26,460 bases of DNA. It comes from Methylibium sp964622685. Lineage in GTDB: Bacteria; Pseudomonadota; Gammaproteobacteria; Burkholderiales; Burkholderiaceae_C. Numbering within the stretch: position 1 is the stretch's first letter; every line of letters starts with the position of its first letter. The notes below the pieces were generated by a model that saw nothing but the letters and a program-made list of their open reading frames with translations, was not told where the DNA came from and ran no database searches. Positions 7,801 through 15,903 of the stretch are shown in pieces. Made by a program: the position numbers and the translations under genes. The stretch covers positions 1 to 26,460 of the forward strand of contig CAZUUU010000030.1 of NCBI GenBank assembly GCA_964622685.1. Reading direction: 5' to 3'.

Positions 7801-9171
7801 ATGCACCAGCCGAACCGCCCCGCGCCGCAGTCCACCGCGACCCGTCTCCTTTTCCTGTCCATGGCCTTCGCGGTGTTGAGCGCCTGCGGCGGTGGCGGTG
7901 GTGGCGATGCCGGCGGCTCTGAAGGCCCGGTGGGCACGCCCTCGCCGAGCCCTTCGCCCTCGCCGTCGCCTTCTCCGTCTCCATCACCGTCACCGTCCCC
8001 CGCGCCGCCGTCCGGCGCGACGGTGACGCTCTACTTCAGCGACTGCCAGACGGGTGCTGCGGCGGGGTGCGTGGCGGGCAACAACGCCAACGCCGGCACC
8101 CAGGCCTCGCCCAAGCGCGACCTCTCCGGCATCAACCTCAGCACCCTGGGCGCCGGCTCCCAGCTCTACTTCGCCCGCGGCGGCTCCTGGAACATCGGCC
8201 AGCTCGAGATCGCCAACAACAACGTCTCCGCCGCCAACCCCCTCGTCCTGGACGCCTGGGGCTCCGGCCCCGCCCCCTCCCTGCGCTCCACCTCCGCCGC
8301 CGCCGCCATCCAGCTCGGCGGCCGCTGGGGCAACACCGACAACGACGGCGGCTACGTCCTGCGCAACCTCAGGATCGACGGCCTGGGCTCCGGCCAGACC
8401 GGCATCTGGCTGCTCCACAACGTCCATGACGTCACCATCGAGAACGTCGAGATCACCGGCTTCTGGATCGGCATCTACGGCACCCCGGGCTCGCCCTACG
8501 GCGTCAACAACGTCTCCCTGCGCAACTCCACCATCCGCCGCAATGGCTCCATGGGCTGGCTGGGCGGCGCCGACAACCTCACCATCGACAACGTCCTCTT
8601 CGAGGCCAACAACTTCAACGGCGACCCGCGCAACCACGCCCTCTACCTCAGCCACTCCGACAACGTGCGCATCACCAACAACCGCTTCATCCGCAACTCG
8701 GTCGTCAACGGCCAGTGCACCGGCGGCAACGTGACGGTCCACGGCGTCATCAACGGCATGACGATCGAGAACAACCTCCTCGAGCAGGACGCCAGCGCCA
8801 TGACCTGCTACGGCGTGGCCATCACCTCGGGCTACGACTCCGTCGAGACCTTCCGCAACACCGTCGTGCGCGGCAACACCATCGTCAACCTCGGCCTGTG
8901 CTCGATCTGCGTCAACTCCGCCCCGGGCATCGTCATCGAGAACAACCGCTCCATCAACACCCGCGCCACCTACCACGTCGGTGTCGTCGAGCCCGCCAAC
9001 GGCGAGCAGGACGTCGCCTCCACCGGCGCCGTCGTGCGCAACAACACCCTCTGCCAGACCACCCCCGTCAGCGGTGCCGCAGCCGTCGCCGTCGGCGCCG
9101 CCGGCGCCATCCTGAGCGGCAACGTCACCTTGACGGGCGCCCTGGCCACGACGGGCGTCTGCGCTCGCTGA
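7801..9171 (+). CDS. Right-handed beta-helix lipoprotein with Pro-Ser linker
   Basis: 456 residues. A lipoprotein signal (MHQPNR...LLFLSMAFAVLSAC, lipobox LSAC followed by a glycine run) is followed by a (Pro-Ser)10 linker and then a body of repeated N-x-T/V-I-E-N rungs (for example VTIENVEITGF, LTIDNVLFEANN, MTIENNLLEQD), the pattern of PbH1 parallel beta-helix repeats found in pectate-lyase-like proteins. Six or more cysteines in the body suggest disulfides and an extracytoplasmic site. It probably sits on the outer membrane facing the polysaccharide, as a binding protein, lyase or hydrolase; no catalytic residues can be assigned. It is a paralogue of the next gene, and its C-terminus is identical in DNA to the fragment at 1-54. 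Its codons favour C-ending CTC/TCC more than its neighbours do. Confidence 0.85.
   Translation: MHQPNRPAPQSTATRLLFLSMAFAVLSACGGGGGGDAGGSEGPVGTPSPSPSPSPSPSPSPSPSPSPAPPSGATVTLYFSDCQTGAAAGCVAGNNANAGTQASPKRDLSGINLSTLGAGSQLYFARGGSWNIGQLEIANNNVSAANPLVLDAWGSGPAPSLRSTSAAAAIQLGGRWGNTDNDGGYVLRNLRIDGLGSGQTGIWLLHNVHDVTIENVEITGFWIGIYGTPGSPYGVNNVSLRNSTIRRNGSMGWLGGADNLTIDNVLFEANNFNGDPRNHALYLSHSDNVRITNNRFIRNSVVNGQCTGGNVTVHGVINGMTIENNLLEQDASAMTCYGVAITSGYDSVETFRNTVVRGNTIVNLGLCSICVNSAPGIVIENNRSINTRATYHVGVVEPANGEQDVASTGAVVRNNTLCQTTPVSGAAAVAVGAAGAILSGNVTLTGALATTGVCAR
7939..7998 (+). repeat. (Pro-Ser)10 coding repeat
   Basis: Ten consecutive 6-base units encode Pro-Ser, with variable third bases (CCC TCG, CCG AGC, CCT TCG and so on). 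They form a flexible linker between the lipidated cysteine and the beta-helix. The mixed codons suggest selection on the protein rather than a fresh microsatellite. The paralogue at 9409 lacks it. Confidence 0.9.
9118..9171 (+). repeat. Exact 54-bp direct repeat with 1-54
   Basis: This is the last 54 bases of the beta-helix lipoprotein gene, identical to the left edge of the window. See the entry at 1-54. Confidence 0.9.
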
Positions 9172-9221
9172 GACCGACCCCGGCCCGGCAGGCCGCAGCA
9201 AACCCGCCACGTCCTGATCGC

Positions 9222-9259
9222 CGCCGCGCCCCTGGGCCCCAGAACCCAGGGGCGCGGCG
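9222..9259 (+). terminator. 15-bp stem terminator after the beta-helix lipoprotein gene
   Basis: CGCCGCGCCCCTGGG (9222-9236) pairs perfectly with 9245-9259 across an 8-nt loop, and CTTTG follows. The very stable stem 50 bases after the stop codon supports an intrinsic or hairpin-type terminator, although the T-run is short. The remaining bases up to 9408 hold no gene. Confidence 0.7.
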
Positions 9260-9408
9260 CTTTGCGGCCCCAGCGGCCATGGCATCGATCGGCACCCCAA
9301 GGACAGGGGTCCGGCGGCGCGCTGTCGACGACGAACGCTCCGTTAACATGCCCCGACGCTGACGCCTCGACATCCACCGGGGCGGCCCTCAACCGGACCG
9401 GAGACCAG

Positions 9409-10680
9409 ATGATCGGCATGACCGTCGTCGGCCGCGCGCCTTTCCCAATGGCCGTACGACGCGGCCTGCTCGGGGCCCTGAGCCTGGGGCTGGCCGCCCT
9501 CGTCGGCTGCGCCAACCTGGCGTCTGCCCGCAGCTATCACTTCAGCGATTGCCAGGAAGGCGCCGCCCCGGATTGCCAGCCCGGCAGCAACGGCAACCCG
9601 GGCACGGCGGCCGCGCCCAAGCGCGACCTGTCCGGGATCGATGTCAATTCGCTGGCACCGGGTTCGCAACTGCTGTTCCGTCGTGGTGGGGCCTGGAACC
9701 ACCGCATGCTCGAACTCGAGAACGACTACGTCACACCGGCCGCGCCGCTGGTGTTCGATGCCTACGGCGAGGGCCCGTTGCCGTTGCTGCGGACGGCGCG
9801 GGCCAACGCCTTCCTCGTCGGAGGTCGCTGGGCCAACACCAGCAACGACGGTGGCTACACCTTCCGCAACCTCAAGCTCGACGGCCTCGGCACCGCGGAC
9901 TGGGGCATCTGGCTCGTTCACAACGTGCGCAACGTGACCGTCGAGAACGTCGAGATCACCGGCTTCCACATCGCCATCCACGCCAGCGGCGGCAGCCCGC
10001 ATGGCATCCACCACGTGGTCGTGCGCAACTCGACCATCCGGCGCAACGGTTCGATGGGTTTCCTCGGAACGATCAACAACAGCGTCTTCGAGGGCAACCT
10101 GTTCGAGGCGAACAACTTCTCGGGCAGCAACCGCAACCACGCGATCTACCAGTCCGGCGGCAACAACAACACCTTCCGCAACAACAAGCTGATCCGCAAC
10201 TCGATCGCCAACGGCACCTGCACCGGGGGCAACTTCACCGTGCACGGCCAGGTGGACCGCCTGCTGATCGAAGGCAACCTGATCGAGCAGGATGCCGCGG
10301 CCGGCGGCTGCTACGGCTTCAGCGTGACGACCGGCTACGACTCGAACGAGTGGTTCCGCAACGTCGTCGTGCGCGGCAACACCGTCGTCAACGTGGGCTA
10401 CTGCGCCGTCTGCGCCAACGCCGCACCGGGCATCCTGATCGAGGGCAACCGCCTGATCAACACGGCCAACACCTACCAGGTCAGCGTGCAGATCCCGACC
10501 AGCAAGCGCAGCGCCGGCGACGACGAGGACGCCCGCGCGATCGTGCGCAACAACGTGATCTGCCACGCGGCCCCGGCGAGCGGCAGCACCGACGTGCGCG
10601 TCGCCGGCGAAGGCGCCCAGGTGAGCGGCAATGTCTACCGCCGGGACCGGGACGCGACGACAGGCCCTTGCGCCCGTTGA
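9409..10680 (+). CDS. Right-handed beta-helix secreted protein (paralogue)
   Basis: 423 residues. The start at ATG 9409 is fixed by GGAG five bases upstream. The N-terminal signal sequence (RRGLLGALSLGLAALVGC) ends in a possible lipobox LVGC at about residues 34-37, but ASA just after it would also suit signal peptidase I, so lipidation is uncertain. The body aligns with the preceding gene nearly end to end (FSDCQ, PKRDLSGI, RNSTIRRNGSMG, FEANNF, CTGGN, GYDS, RNN motifs), without the Pro-Ser linker. The same beta-helix rungs (NVTVENVEITGF) are visible. Function is unknown; placement inside the EPS locus suggests polymer binding or turnover. Codon choice is more mixed than in its paralogue, so the pair is not a very recent duplication. 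Confidence 0.85.
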   Translation: MIGMTVVGRAPFPMAVRRGLLGALSLGLAALVGCANLASARSYHFSDCQEGAAPDCQPGSNGNPGTAAAPKRDLSGIDVNSLAPGSQLLFRRGGAWNHRMLELENDYVTPAAPLVFDAYGEGPLPLLRTARANAFLVGGRWANTSNDGGYTFRNLKLDGLGTADWGIWLVHNVRNVTVENVEITGFHIAIHASGGSPHGIHHVVVRNSTIRRNGSMGFLGTINNSVFEGNLFEANNFSGSNRNHAIYQSGGNNNTFRNNKLIRNSIANGTCTGGNFTVHGQVDRLLIEGNLIEQDAAAGGCYGFSVTTGYDSNEWFRNVVVRGNTVVNVGYCAVCANAAPGILIEGNRLINTANTYQVSVQIPTSKRSAGDDEDARAIVRNNVICHAAPASGSTDVRVAGEGAQVSGNVYRRDRDATTGPCAR

Positions 10681-10725
10681 ACACGCCCGCAAGGACCATC
10701 AACGCAGAACCCCGACACGCAGCCC

Positions 10726-11946
10726 ATGATCAATGACGACGTGGTCATCTTCCTCATCGCCCCCAACGTCGGCGAGCAGATGGGCGGAGAGGCCATCAAG
10801 GCGCTCCAGATCTTCCAGGAGCTCAAGAAGGTCCACCGCCACACTTACCAGATCACGCACGCGCGCAACATCCCGGAGGTCCGCGACCGCCTGAAGCTCG
10901 ACGACGTGTTCTTCGTCGAGGACGACCGGCTGATGATCGCGCTGTGGCGCTCGAAGGTCTTCGGCTTCCTGATCAACAGCGTGTTCAGCAAGCGCGCGGT
11001 TCAACTCGCGGAACGCAAGGCCCGGGAGCTCGGGCTCGCCGATCGCTTCGTGATCCTGCACCAGACCGAGCCCAACTCGCCGGTCGCGCCGCGCAGCATC
11101 TCGCGCCGCCACCGCAACGTGTTCGGCCCGATCAACGGCAACATCTACTACCCGGCGATCTTCCGCGCCCACGAGAAGCTGCAGGCGCGCATCCGCCGCG
11201 TCTTCCACATGCCGGTGCAGCGGCTGAATCGCCTGCTGTTCAGCGACCTCAGGAAGGCCGATCTGATCCTGTGCGCCGGCGGCGACCGCACCCGGGTCTC
11301 GCTGCGCGCCGCCGGCTGCCCCGAGACCGCCATCCGCGAGTCTCTCGACTGCGGCATCCGCGAGGAGCTGCTGCAGCGCCCGCGCGTGAGCCACCAGGGC
11401 CGCAACCCGCGCTTCCTGCACTTCGGCCGGCTGGTCTTCCACAAGGGCACGGCGCTGATCATCGAGTCGCTGCCGAAGACGCGGCAGCGCATCTGCCTCG
11501 ACGTCGTCGGTCGCGGCCCCGAGCTCGAGAACTGCAAGCAGCTGACCGCGCGCCTGGGTCTCGGCGACCGCGTGCGCTTCCTCGGCTGGTACGAGAGTCA
11601 CCAGGATCTCTTCGCGTCCTTCCACGACTATCGCGGCGTGTTGCTGCCGAGCATCGAAGACGCGAACGGCATCGTCGTGCAGGAGGCGATGGCCGCCGGC
11701 CTGCCGCCGATCTGCCTGGACTGGGGCGGTCCGCAGCTGCTGGTCGACGACGGCGTCAACGGCTTCCTGATCGAACCGAAAAGCCGCGAGCACATCACCG
11801 ACGGCATCGCCGCGCGACTCGACGCGCTGGCCGAAGACGCCGCCCTGGCGGAGTCGATGTCGATCGCGGCGCGCGCCAAGGCCGAGGCCTGGCGCTGGCC
11901 CCGCATCATCGAGAGCTGGTCGGCCCTGTACGGCCAGCTGCGGTGA
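10726..11946 (+). CDS. GT4 family glycosyltransferase
   Basis: 406 residues, GT-B fold, cytosolic. The N-terminal domain starts VVIFLIAPNVGEQMGGEAIKA, the glycine-rich acceptor-side loop. The C-terminal domain has FLHFGRLVFHKGTALIIESL, DVVGRGPELENC and a nucleotide-sugar motif SIEDANGIVVQEAMAAGLP, in which the usual first Glu of EX7E aligns with Asp (DANGIVVQE) next to a Glu. It starts 45 bases after the beta-helix gene on the same strand, so the two are probably cotranscribed, since I see no terminator between them. The 3' end overlaps the convergent GMC oxidoreductase gene by 41 bp. It probably adds one sugar of the repeat unit; specificity cannot be told. Confidence 0.88.
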   Translation: MINDDVVIFLIAPNVGEQMGGEAIKALQIFQELKKVHRHTYQITHARNIPEVRDRLKLDDVFFVEDDRLMIALWRSKVFGFLINSVFSKRAVQLAERKARELGLADRFVILHQTEPNSPVAPRSISRRHRNVFGPINGNIYYPAIFRAHEKLQARIRRVFHMPVQRLNRLLFSDLRKADLILCAGGDRTRVSLRAAGCPETAIRESLDCGIREELLQRPRVSHQGRNPRFLHFGRLVFHKGTALIIESLPKTRQRICLDVVGRGPELENCKQLTARLGLGDRVRFLGWYESHQDLFASFHDYRGVLLPSIEDANGIVVQEAMAAGLPPICLDWGGPQLLVDDGVNGFLIEPKSREHITDGIAARLDALAEDAALAESMSIAARAKAEAWRWPRIIESWSALYGQLR

Positions 11947-13642
11947 TCTCCGCCTCGGCCGCCGGCCGGGCCGCGGCGAGGCGCGCGTCGACGGCCTGCG
12001 CCACGCGCAGCGCGTTGGCCGCGATGGTCAGGCTCGGGTTGGTGCCGCCGCTGGACGGGAAGAACGAGGCGTCGACCACGTAGAGGTTCGAGAGACCGTG
12101 TGCCTTGTTGTCGCGGTCGAGCACGCTGGTCGCCGGATCGTCGCCGAAGCGGCAGGTGCCGCAGACATGGCCGAAGTTGATGTTGTTCTCACCGGAGAGC
12201 ACGATGACGCGATGCGGCGCCAGCCGCTCGGCCAGTCGGCGCCGGAACGCCTTGACGCGGGCCGTCAGCTCCGCGGGGTAGCGGTACTCGAAGCGCATGC
12301 CGCTGGCGGCCTGCGGATCGGCAAGGACGCGGTTGTCGTGGTACGGCAGGTCCTCGACGATCGTCGCCCACACGGCTGCGTTCTTGAAGTTGAGGCCGTG
12401 GAACATGACCATCGCGGCAAGCCGCACGAAGGGGCTCGACAGCTTGCGCCACCAGGTCGGCCGCGGGCTGGCCAGCCGGGTCCACCAGCGCGGATCGGTC
12501 TGGGCGACGTCGCGCATGTACTGCATGATCTGCCCGACGCCGATCGCCGCGCCGGCCGTCTGGAAGGTCCCGAGCTTGCGGCCGCCGTCCTGGTAGAAGT
12601 CGTTGAGCGCGAGCGTCTTCTGGGGGCCGGCACCCGACAGGCGCTCGAGCGGCCGCACGGCCACGAAGTCGCTGGCGTGGAACATCAGGTTGCGCCCCAC
12701 CAGCCCCGAGCCATTCGCCAGGCCGTCGGGCCAGTGCTCGTTGCGGGACTTGAGCAGCAGCACGGGCGACATGTAGGCGCCCGCCGCCAGGGCCACGACC
12801 TTGGCGCGCAGCGCGAACTCGCGGCCACCGCGGCGGCACCACAGGCGCTTCACGTCCTGCGCGTCGGCCTCGAGCCTCAGCACCTCGCATTCCGACAGCA
12901 GGCTCGCGCCGTGCTGGCGCAGCGCCGGCAGCAGGCAGATCCAGGCCGAGTCGCTCTTGCAGGCGCGCGCGCAAGGCCCCTCGCCGCAACCGGTGCAGCC
13001 CTCGACGAACTCGTAGCCCGCATGGATGCGGTAGGGATGCAGACCGCGCGCCTCGAACGAGGCGCAGAAGTGCCGGTCGCGTGCGTTCAAGGCCGGCGGC
13101 TCGCGCAAGGTCGGCGCCGGCGCCGCGTCCAGCGGATCCTGGCTGCCGCGCACGCGGTACAGCGACTCGGCCTGCTCGTAGAAGGGGCGCAGCTCCTCGT
13201 AGTCGATCGGCCAGCGCTCGGGCAAGGTCGAGTCGACGACGTCCGGGAAGTTGCCGCGCGGACGGAAGTCGGCCGGCGAGAAGCGCTCGAGCCCTGCCGC
13301 GTACAGCGCGGTCGAGCCGCCGGAACCGCAGCCGAGTGGCGCAAAGAACTCGATCTCGCCGAAGCTGGTGCGTCCCTTCAGGCGCGTCGGCCAGCGGCCG
13401 CGTTGCAGTCGTGCCGCTTCGGCATCGGCGTCGACGTCCTGACTGCGGTCGCGGTCCGCCGCCGGCTTCGCCAGGCCGGCGAACTCGCCGTGCAGGAACA
13501 GCCCCTTCTCGATGAACAGCACGCGATGCCCGCGCCGGGCCATCTCGAATCCGAACGTCGCCCCCCCCATGCCGGTCCCGACGACCGCGACGTCCCACTC
13601 GGTCGTCTCGATGTCGGCCGGGGCGTGCGGCCCGAAACTCAT
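11906..13642 (-). CDS. GMC-family FAD-dependent oxidoreductase
   Basis: 578 residues. An N-terminal FAD-binding Rossmann motif VVGTGMGGATFGFE (about 20-33) is followed by a GCGSGGST loop and a C-terminal GMC block with GHVCGTCRFG (H492 as the likely active-site base) and NLYVVDASFFPSSGGTNPSLT. Such enzymes oxidise alcohols, sugars or sterols. Cysteines 216, 219, 224 and 228 form C-x2-C-x4-C-x3-C, ferredoxin-like; similar clusters occur in some GMC proteins. ATG 13642 overlaps the SDR stop in ATGA, so the two are coupled. There is no signal peptide, so it appears cytosolic. Likely role: oxidation of a sugar or other precursor of the polymer, but the substrate is not inferable. Confidence 0.88.
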   Translation of the reverse strand: MSFGPHAPADIETTEWDVAVVGTGMGGATFGFEMARRGHRVLFIEKGLFLHGEFAGLAKPAADRDRSQDVDADAEAARLQRGRWPTRLKGRTSFGEIEFFAPLGCGSGGSTALYAAGLERFSPADFRPRGNFPDVVDSTLPERWPIDYEELRPFYEQAESLYRVRGSQDPLDAAPAPTLREPPALNARDRHFCASFEARGLHPYRIHAGYEFVEGCTGCGEGPCARACKSDSAWICLLPALRQHGASLLSECEVLRLEADAQDVKRLWCRRGGREFALRAKVVALAAGAYMSPVLLLKSRNEHWPDGLANGSGLVGRNLMFHASDFVAVRPLERLSGAGPQKTLALNDFYQDGGRKLGTFQTAGAAIGVGQIMQYMRDVAQTDPRWWTRLASPRPTWWRKLSSPFVRLAAMVMFHGLNFKNAAVWATIVEDLPYHDNRVLADPQAASGMRFEYRYPAELTARVKAFRRRLAERLAPHRVIVLSGENNINFGHVCGTCRFGDDPATSVLDRDNKAHGLSNLYVVDASFFPSSGGTNPSLTIAANALRVAQAVDARLAAARPAAEAEITAAGRTGPTSSR

Positions 13643-14397
13643 GCGCTCTTGGCCAGCCCGAGTGCCTTCTTCACCCAGCGCTTGAGACGGGTCTTGCGCC
13701 CGACGTGCTCTTCGTAGAGCGTGCTCTGGACGAAGGTCTGGCCGCTCGGGCCGCCCTTCGGCAGGCCCGCGACGAAGCGGATGTGCGGGTAGATCGCCTC
13801 GGCATCCTCGCCGGACTCGCTCATGCGAGTCCGCACGATGCCCGGCATCAGCTGGTTGACCAGCACGTCGGGGAAGCGCGAACGATCGATCTCGCTCGCC
13901 AGCGCCTTCGTCAGCGGCCCGACGGCGCCCTTGGACACCGAATAGGCCGAGCTGTTGGGGATCGGGCCGCGCCAGGCGAAGGAGCCGAGATTGACGATGC
14001 GCCCGAATCCGTTCGCCAGCATGTCCGGCAGCGCCATCCGGCAGCACAGCGCCATGCCGATCACGTTGACCTCGATGACGCGTCGCCAGTCCTCGTGCGA
14101 GCCGTCGAGGAAACCCTGCTTCGGGTACAGCGCCGCGTTGTTGACGAGCACGTCGACGCGGCCCGAGAGGTTCTTGGCCTCGACGAACAGGCGTTCCACG
14201 TCCTCGGGTCGCGACACGTCGCCGACCACGAAGCGCATCGCGCCCGGCCGGCACAGGGCGGCCGTCTGCTCGAGGTCGCTGCGGGTGCGTCCGATGCCGA
14301 TCACCTGCGCACCGTCGGCGCAGAAGCCTGCGGCCGCTGCGCGTCCGATCCCGGAGCCGGCACCGGTGACGATCACCGTCTTCCCAGAAAAATCCAT
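13639..14397 (-). CDS. Short-chain dehydrogenase/reductase (SDR)
   Basis: 252 residues, classical SDR. The cofactor motif TGAGSGIG is at 11-18, NNAA at 86-89, catalytic Ser139, Tyr152 and Lys156 (YSVSK), with structural Asn111. The ATG at 14397 has GGAG five bases upstream. The C-terminus is basic (RKTRLKRWVKKALG), unusual for the family and possibly membrane- or partner-contacting. It is followed by the GMC oxidoreductase with a 4-bp overlap, so they probably act on the same substrate, for example successive oxidation and reduction that epimerises a carbon; this is inference. It is divergent from the SGNH gene, 72 bp away. Confidence 0.9.
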   Translation of the reverse strand: MDFSGKTVIVTGAGSGIGRAAAAGFCADGAQVIGIGRTRSDLEQTAALCRPGAMRFVVGDVSRPEDVERLFVEAKNLSGRVDVLVNNAALYPKQGFLDGSHEDWRRVIEVNVIGMALCCRMALPDMLANGFGRIVNLGSFAWRGPIPNSSAYSVSKGAVGPLTKALASEIDRSRFPDVLVNQLMPGIVRTRMSESGEDAEAIYPHIRFVAGLPKGGPSGQTFVQSTLYEEHVGRKTRLKRWVKKALGLAKSA

Positions 14398-14469
14398 GGC
14401 GACTCCGCTACCCGACACGCGCTGATGGAACAATCGCTCGGCGGCGGGATGGTACCGCGGGAGGTGGGA

Positions 14470-15891
14470 ATGAATCAGTCGCGCATGCCACTCGGACGAG
14501 TGGTCCGGGCACTGTTGCTGCTGCTCGGCGCCGTGCTCGTGGCCTATGCGATCTCGGACCATCCGTTCTACGGCGGCGAGCCCGGGTTCGGGCGACTGCA
14601 GTCGCTGATCGCTGCGGTCGGCGCTGCGCTCGCGATCGCGGCCGCGCTGCCGCTGCGCGTCGCCGAGCGGATCCTGCTGATCGCCGTGACTTGCCTGCTG
14701 ATGCTCGCGCTGGCCGAGGTCGCCGCGGGCATCGTCCTCGGGCAGTCGCTCAGGCCCATCTACCAGACCGACGAGCGACTGATCTTCAAGTTCATCCCCG
14801 ATCGGCAGAGCGCGATGAAGCGGCTGCCGGTGAACGGCGGCACCGTCGTCGGCCACCGCATCAACACCGACGGTTTCCGCGGGGAGGAACTGCTGCCGAC
14901 GGGCAGCGCCCGGCGCGTCGTGGTCTACGGCGACTCCTTCATCCACGCCTCCTACACGCCCGACGAGGAGACCTTCGCGGTCGTGCTGGGCCGGCAGCTG
15001 CAGGCGGCGGCCGGCAAGCCCATCGAGGTGATCAACGCCGGCGTCAGTTCGTACGGGCCCGACCAGATCAGCCTGAAGATGGAGGACGAGTTGCCCCGGC
15101 TGCGCCCCGATCTCGTCGTCGTGTCGGTGTTCGCCGGCAACGACTACGGCGACCTGATGCGCAACAAGCTCTTCCGGCTGGACGACGGTGGGCAACTCGT
15201 CGCCAACCGCTGGACGCTGGACCCCGGCGTGCGCAACAAGCTCGAACTCAGCCAACGCGAGTCGATCCTGGTGCGCGCGCTGCGGCAGATGCTCGGATCG
15301 TTCAGGTCACGGCCGGGCGGGGACGCCGCCGGTGCGGCCGAACAGGCCGCGAAGTTCTCGGACTGGAACTTCCTGCTGGCCGAAGCGGAGCGCGAGTACC
15401 GCAGCTTCGTCGTCGAGCGCAACGACATCGTCACGAACACGCACGTCGACTACTACAGCGCCGACGTCAGCCTGCAGCCGCAGAGTCCTTCGGCGCGCTA
15501 CAAGGTGGCGCTGATGCGGGCGGTGCTGGGGCGCATCCGCGATGTCGCCCGGGCCCAGGGCGTGCCACTTGCCTTCCTCTTCATTCCCCACCCGAACGAC
15601 GTGACGGACCAGTATGACGACTGGCGCCCGGTCGATCGGGCCCGCTTTCCCGCCTACGACGGACGCAACCAGACCGCTGCACTGGAAGACGCTGCCCGCG
15701 CGCTCGGCGTGCCCTTCGTCAACCTCTACGAGTCCTACCGCGCCGTCGATGCCAGCCAGCTCTACTTCCGCGGCGGCGACGACCACTGGAACGCAGCCGG
15801 CCAGCGCATGGCGGCCGAGCTGATGGCGCGGCTGGCCGCTCCGATGCTCCCACCCGGCCCGACCGCCGCTGCGCCGGCGTCGGCGCGTTGA
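14470..15891 (+). CDS. Membrane SGNH/GDSL hydrolase-like O-acyltransferase
   Basis: 473 residues. Three hydrophobic N-terminal segments (about 12-30, 45-62, 66-90) are followed by a periplasmic SGNH domain: VVYGDSF with Ser156, AGND with Asn224, and GGDDHWNAAG with His439. The last matches the Asp-x-His-Trp motif of AlgX/AlgJ-like polysaccharide acetyltransferases. The start ATG 14470 has GGAGGT four bases before it; a weaker in-frame ATG lies at 14424. A hydrophilic insert sits at about residues 275-340. It ends 12 bp before the convergent flippase gene. Probable role: transfer or removal of acyl groups on the exported polymer. It has no adjacent MBOAT gene, so it may share the one at 4629-6050 or work as an esterase. 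Confidence 0.82.
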   Translation: MNQSRMPLGRVVRALLLLLGAVLVAYAISDHPFYGGEPGFGRLQSLIAAVGAALAIAAALPLRVAERILLIAVTCLLMLALAEVAAGIVLGQSLRPIYQTDERLIFKFIPDRQSAMKRLPVNGGTVVGHRINTDGFRGEELLPTGSARRVVVYGDSFIHASYTPDEETFAVVLGRQLQAAAGKPIEVINAGVSSYGPDQISLKMEDELPRLRPDLVVVSVFAGNDYGDLMRNKLFRLDDGGQLVANRWTLDPGVRNKLELSQRESILVRALRQMLGSFRSRPGGDAAGAAEQAAKFSDWNFLLAEAEREYRSFVVERNDIVTNTHVDYYSADVSLQPQSPSARYKVALMRAVLGRIRDVARAQGVPLAFLFIPHPNDVTDQYDDWRPVDRARFPAYDGRNQTAALEDAARALGVPFVNLYESYRAVDASQLYFRGGDDHWNAAGQRMAAELMARLAAPMLPPGPTAAAPASAR

Positions 15892-15903
15892 GACGCTGGA
15901 GCC

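Noticed and set aside
6014..7993. Long minus-strand open frame across the GT4 gene and the following gap
   Set aside because: It is antisense to a GT4 enzyme with intact motifs, and the part in the gap has no recognisable domain or ribosome site.
7939..7998. Short tandem repeat as a possible phase-variation tract
   Set aside because: Units are 6 bp, in frame and with mixed third bases, so slippage would only change linker length, and the tract is not homogeneous enough to slip readily.
7801..10680. Beta-helix proteins as exosortase substrates
   Set aside because: Both end in CAR after a beta-rich stretch; there is no Pro-Glu-Pro, hydrophobic helix or Arg cluster at the C-terminus.
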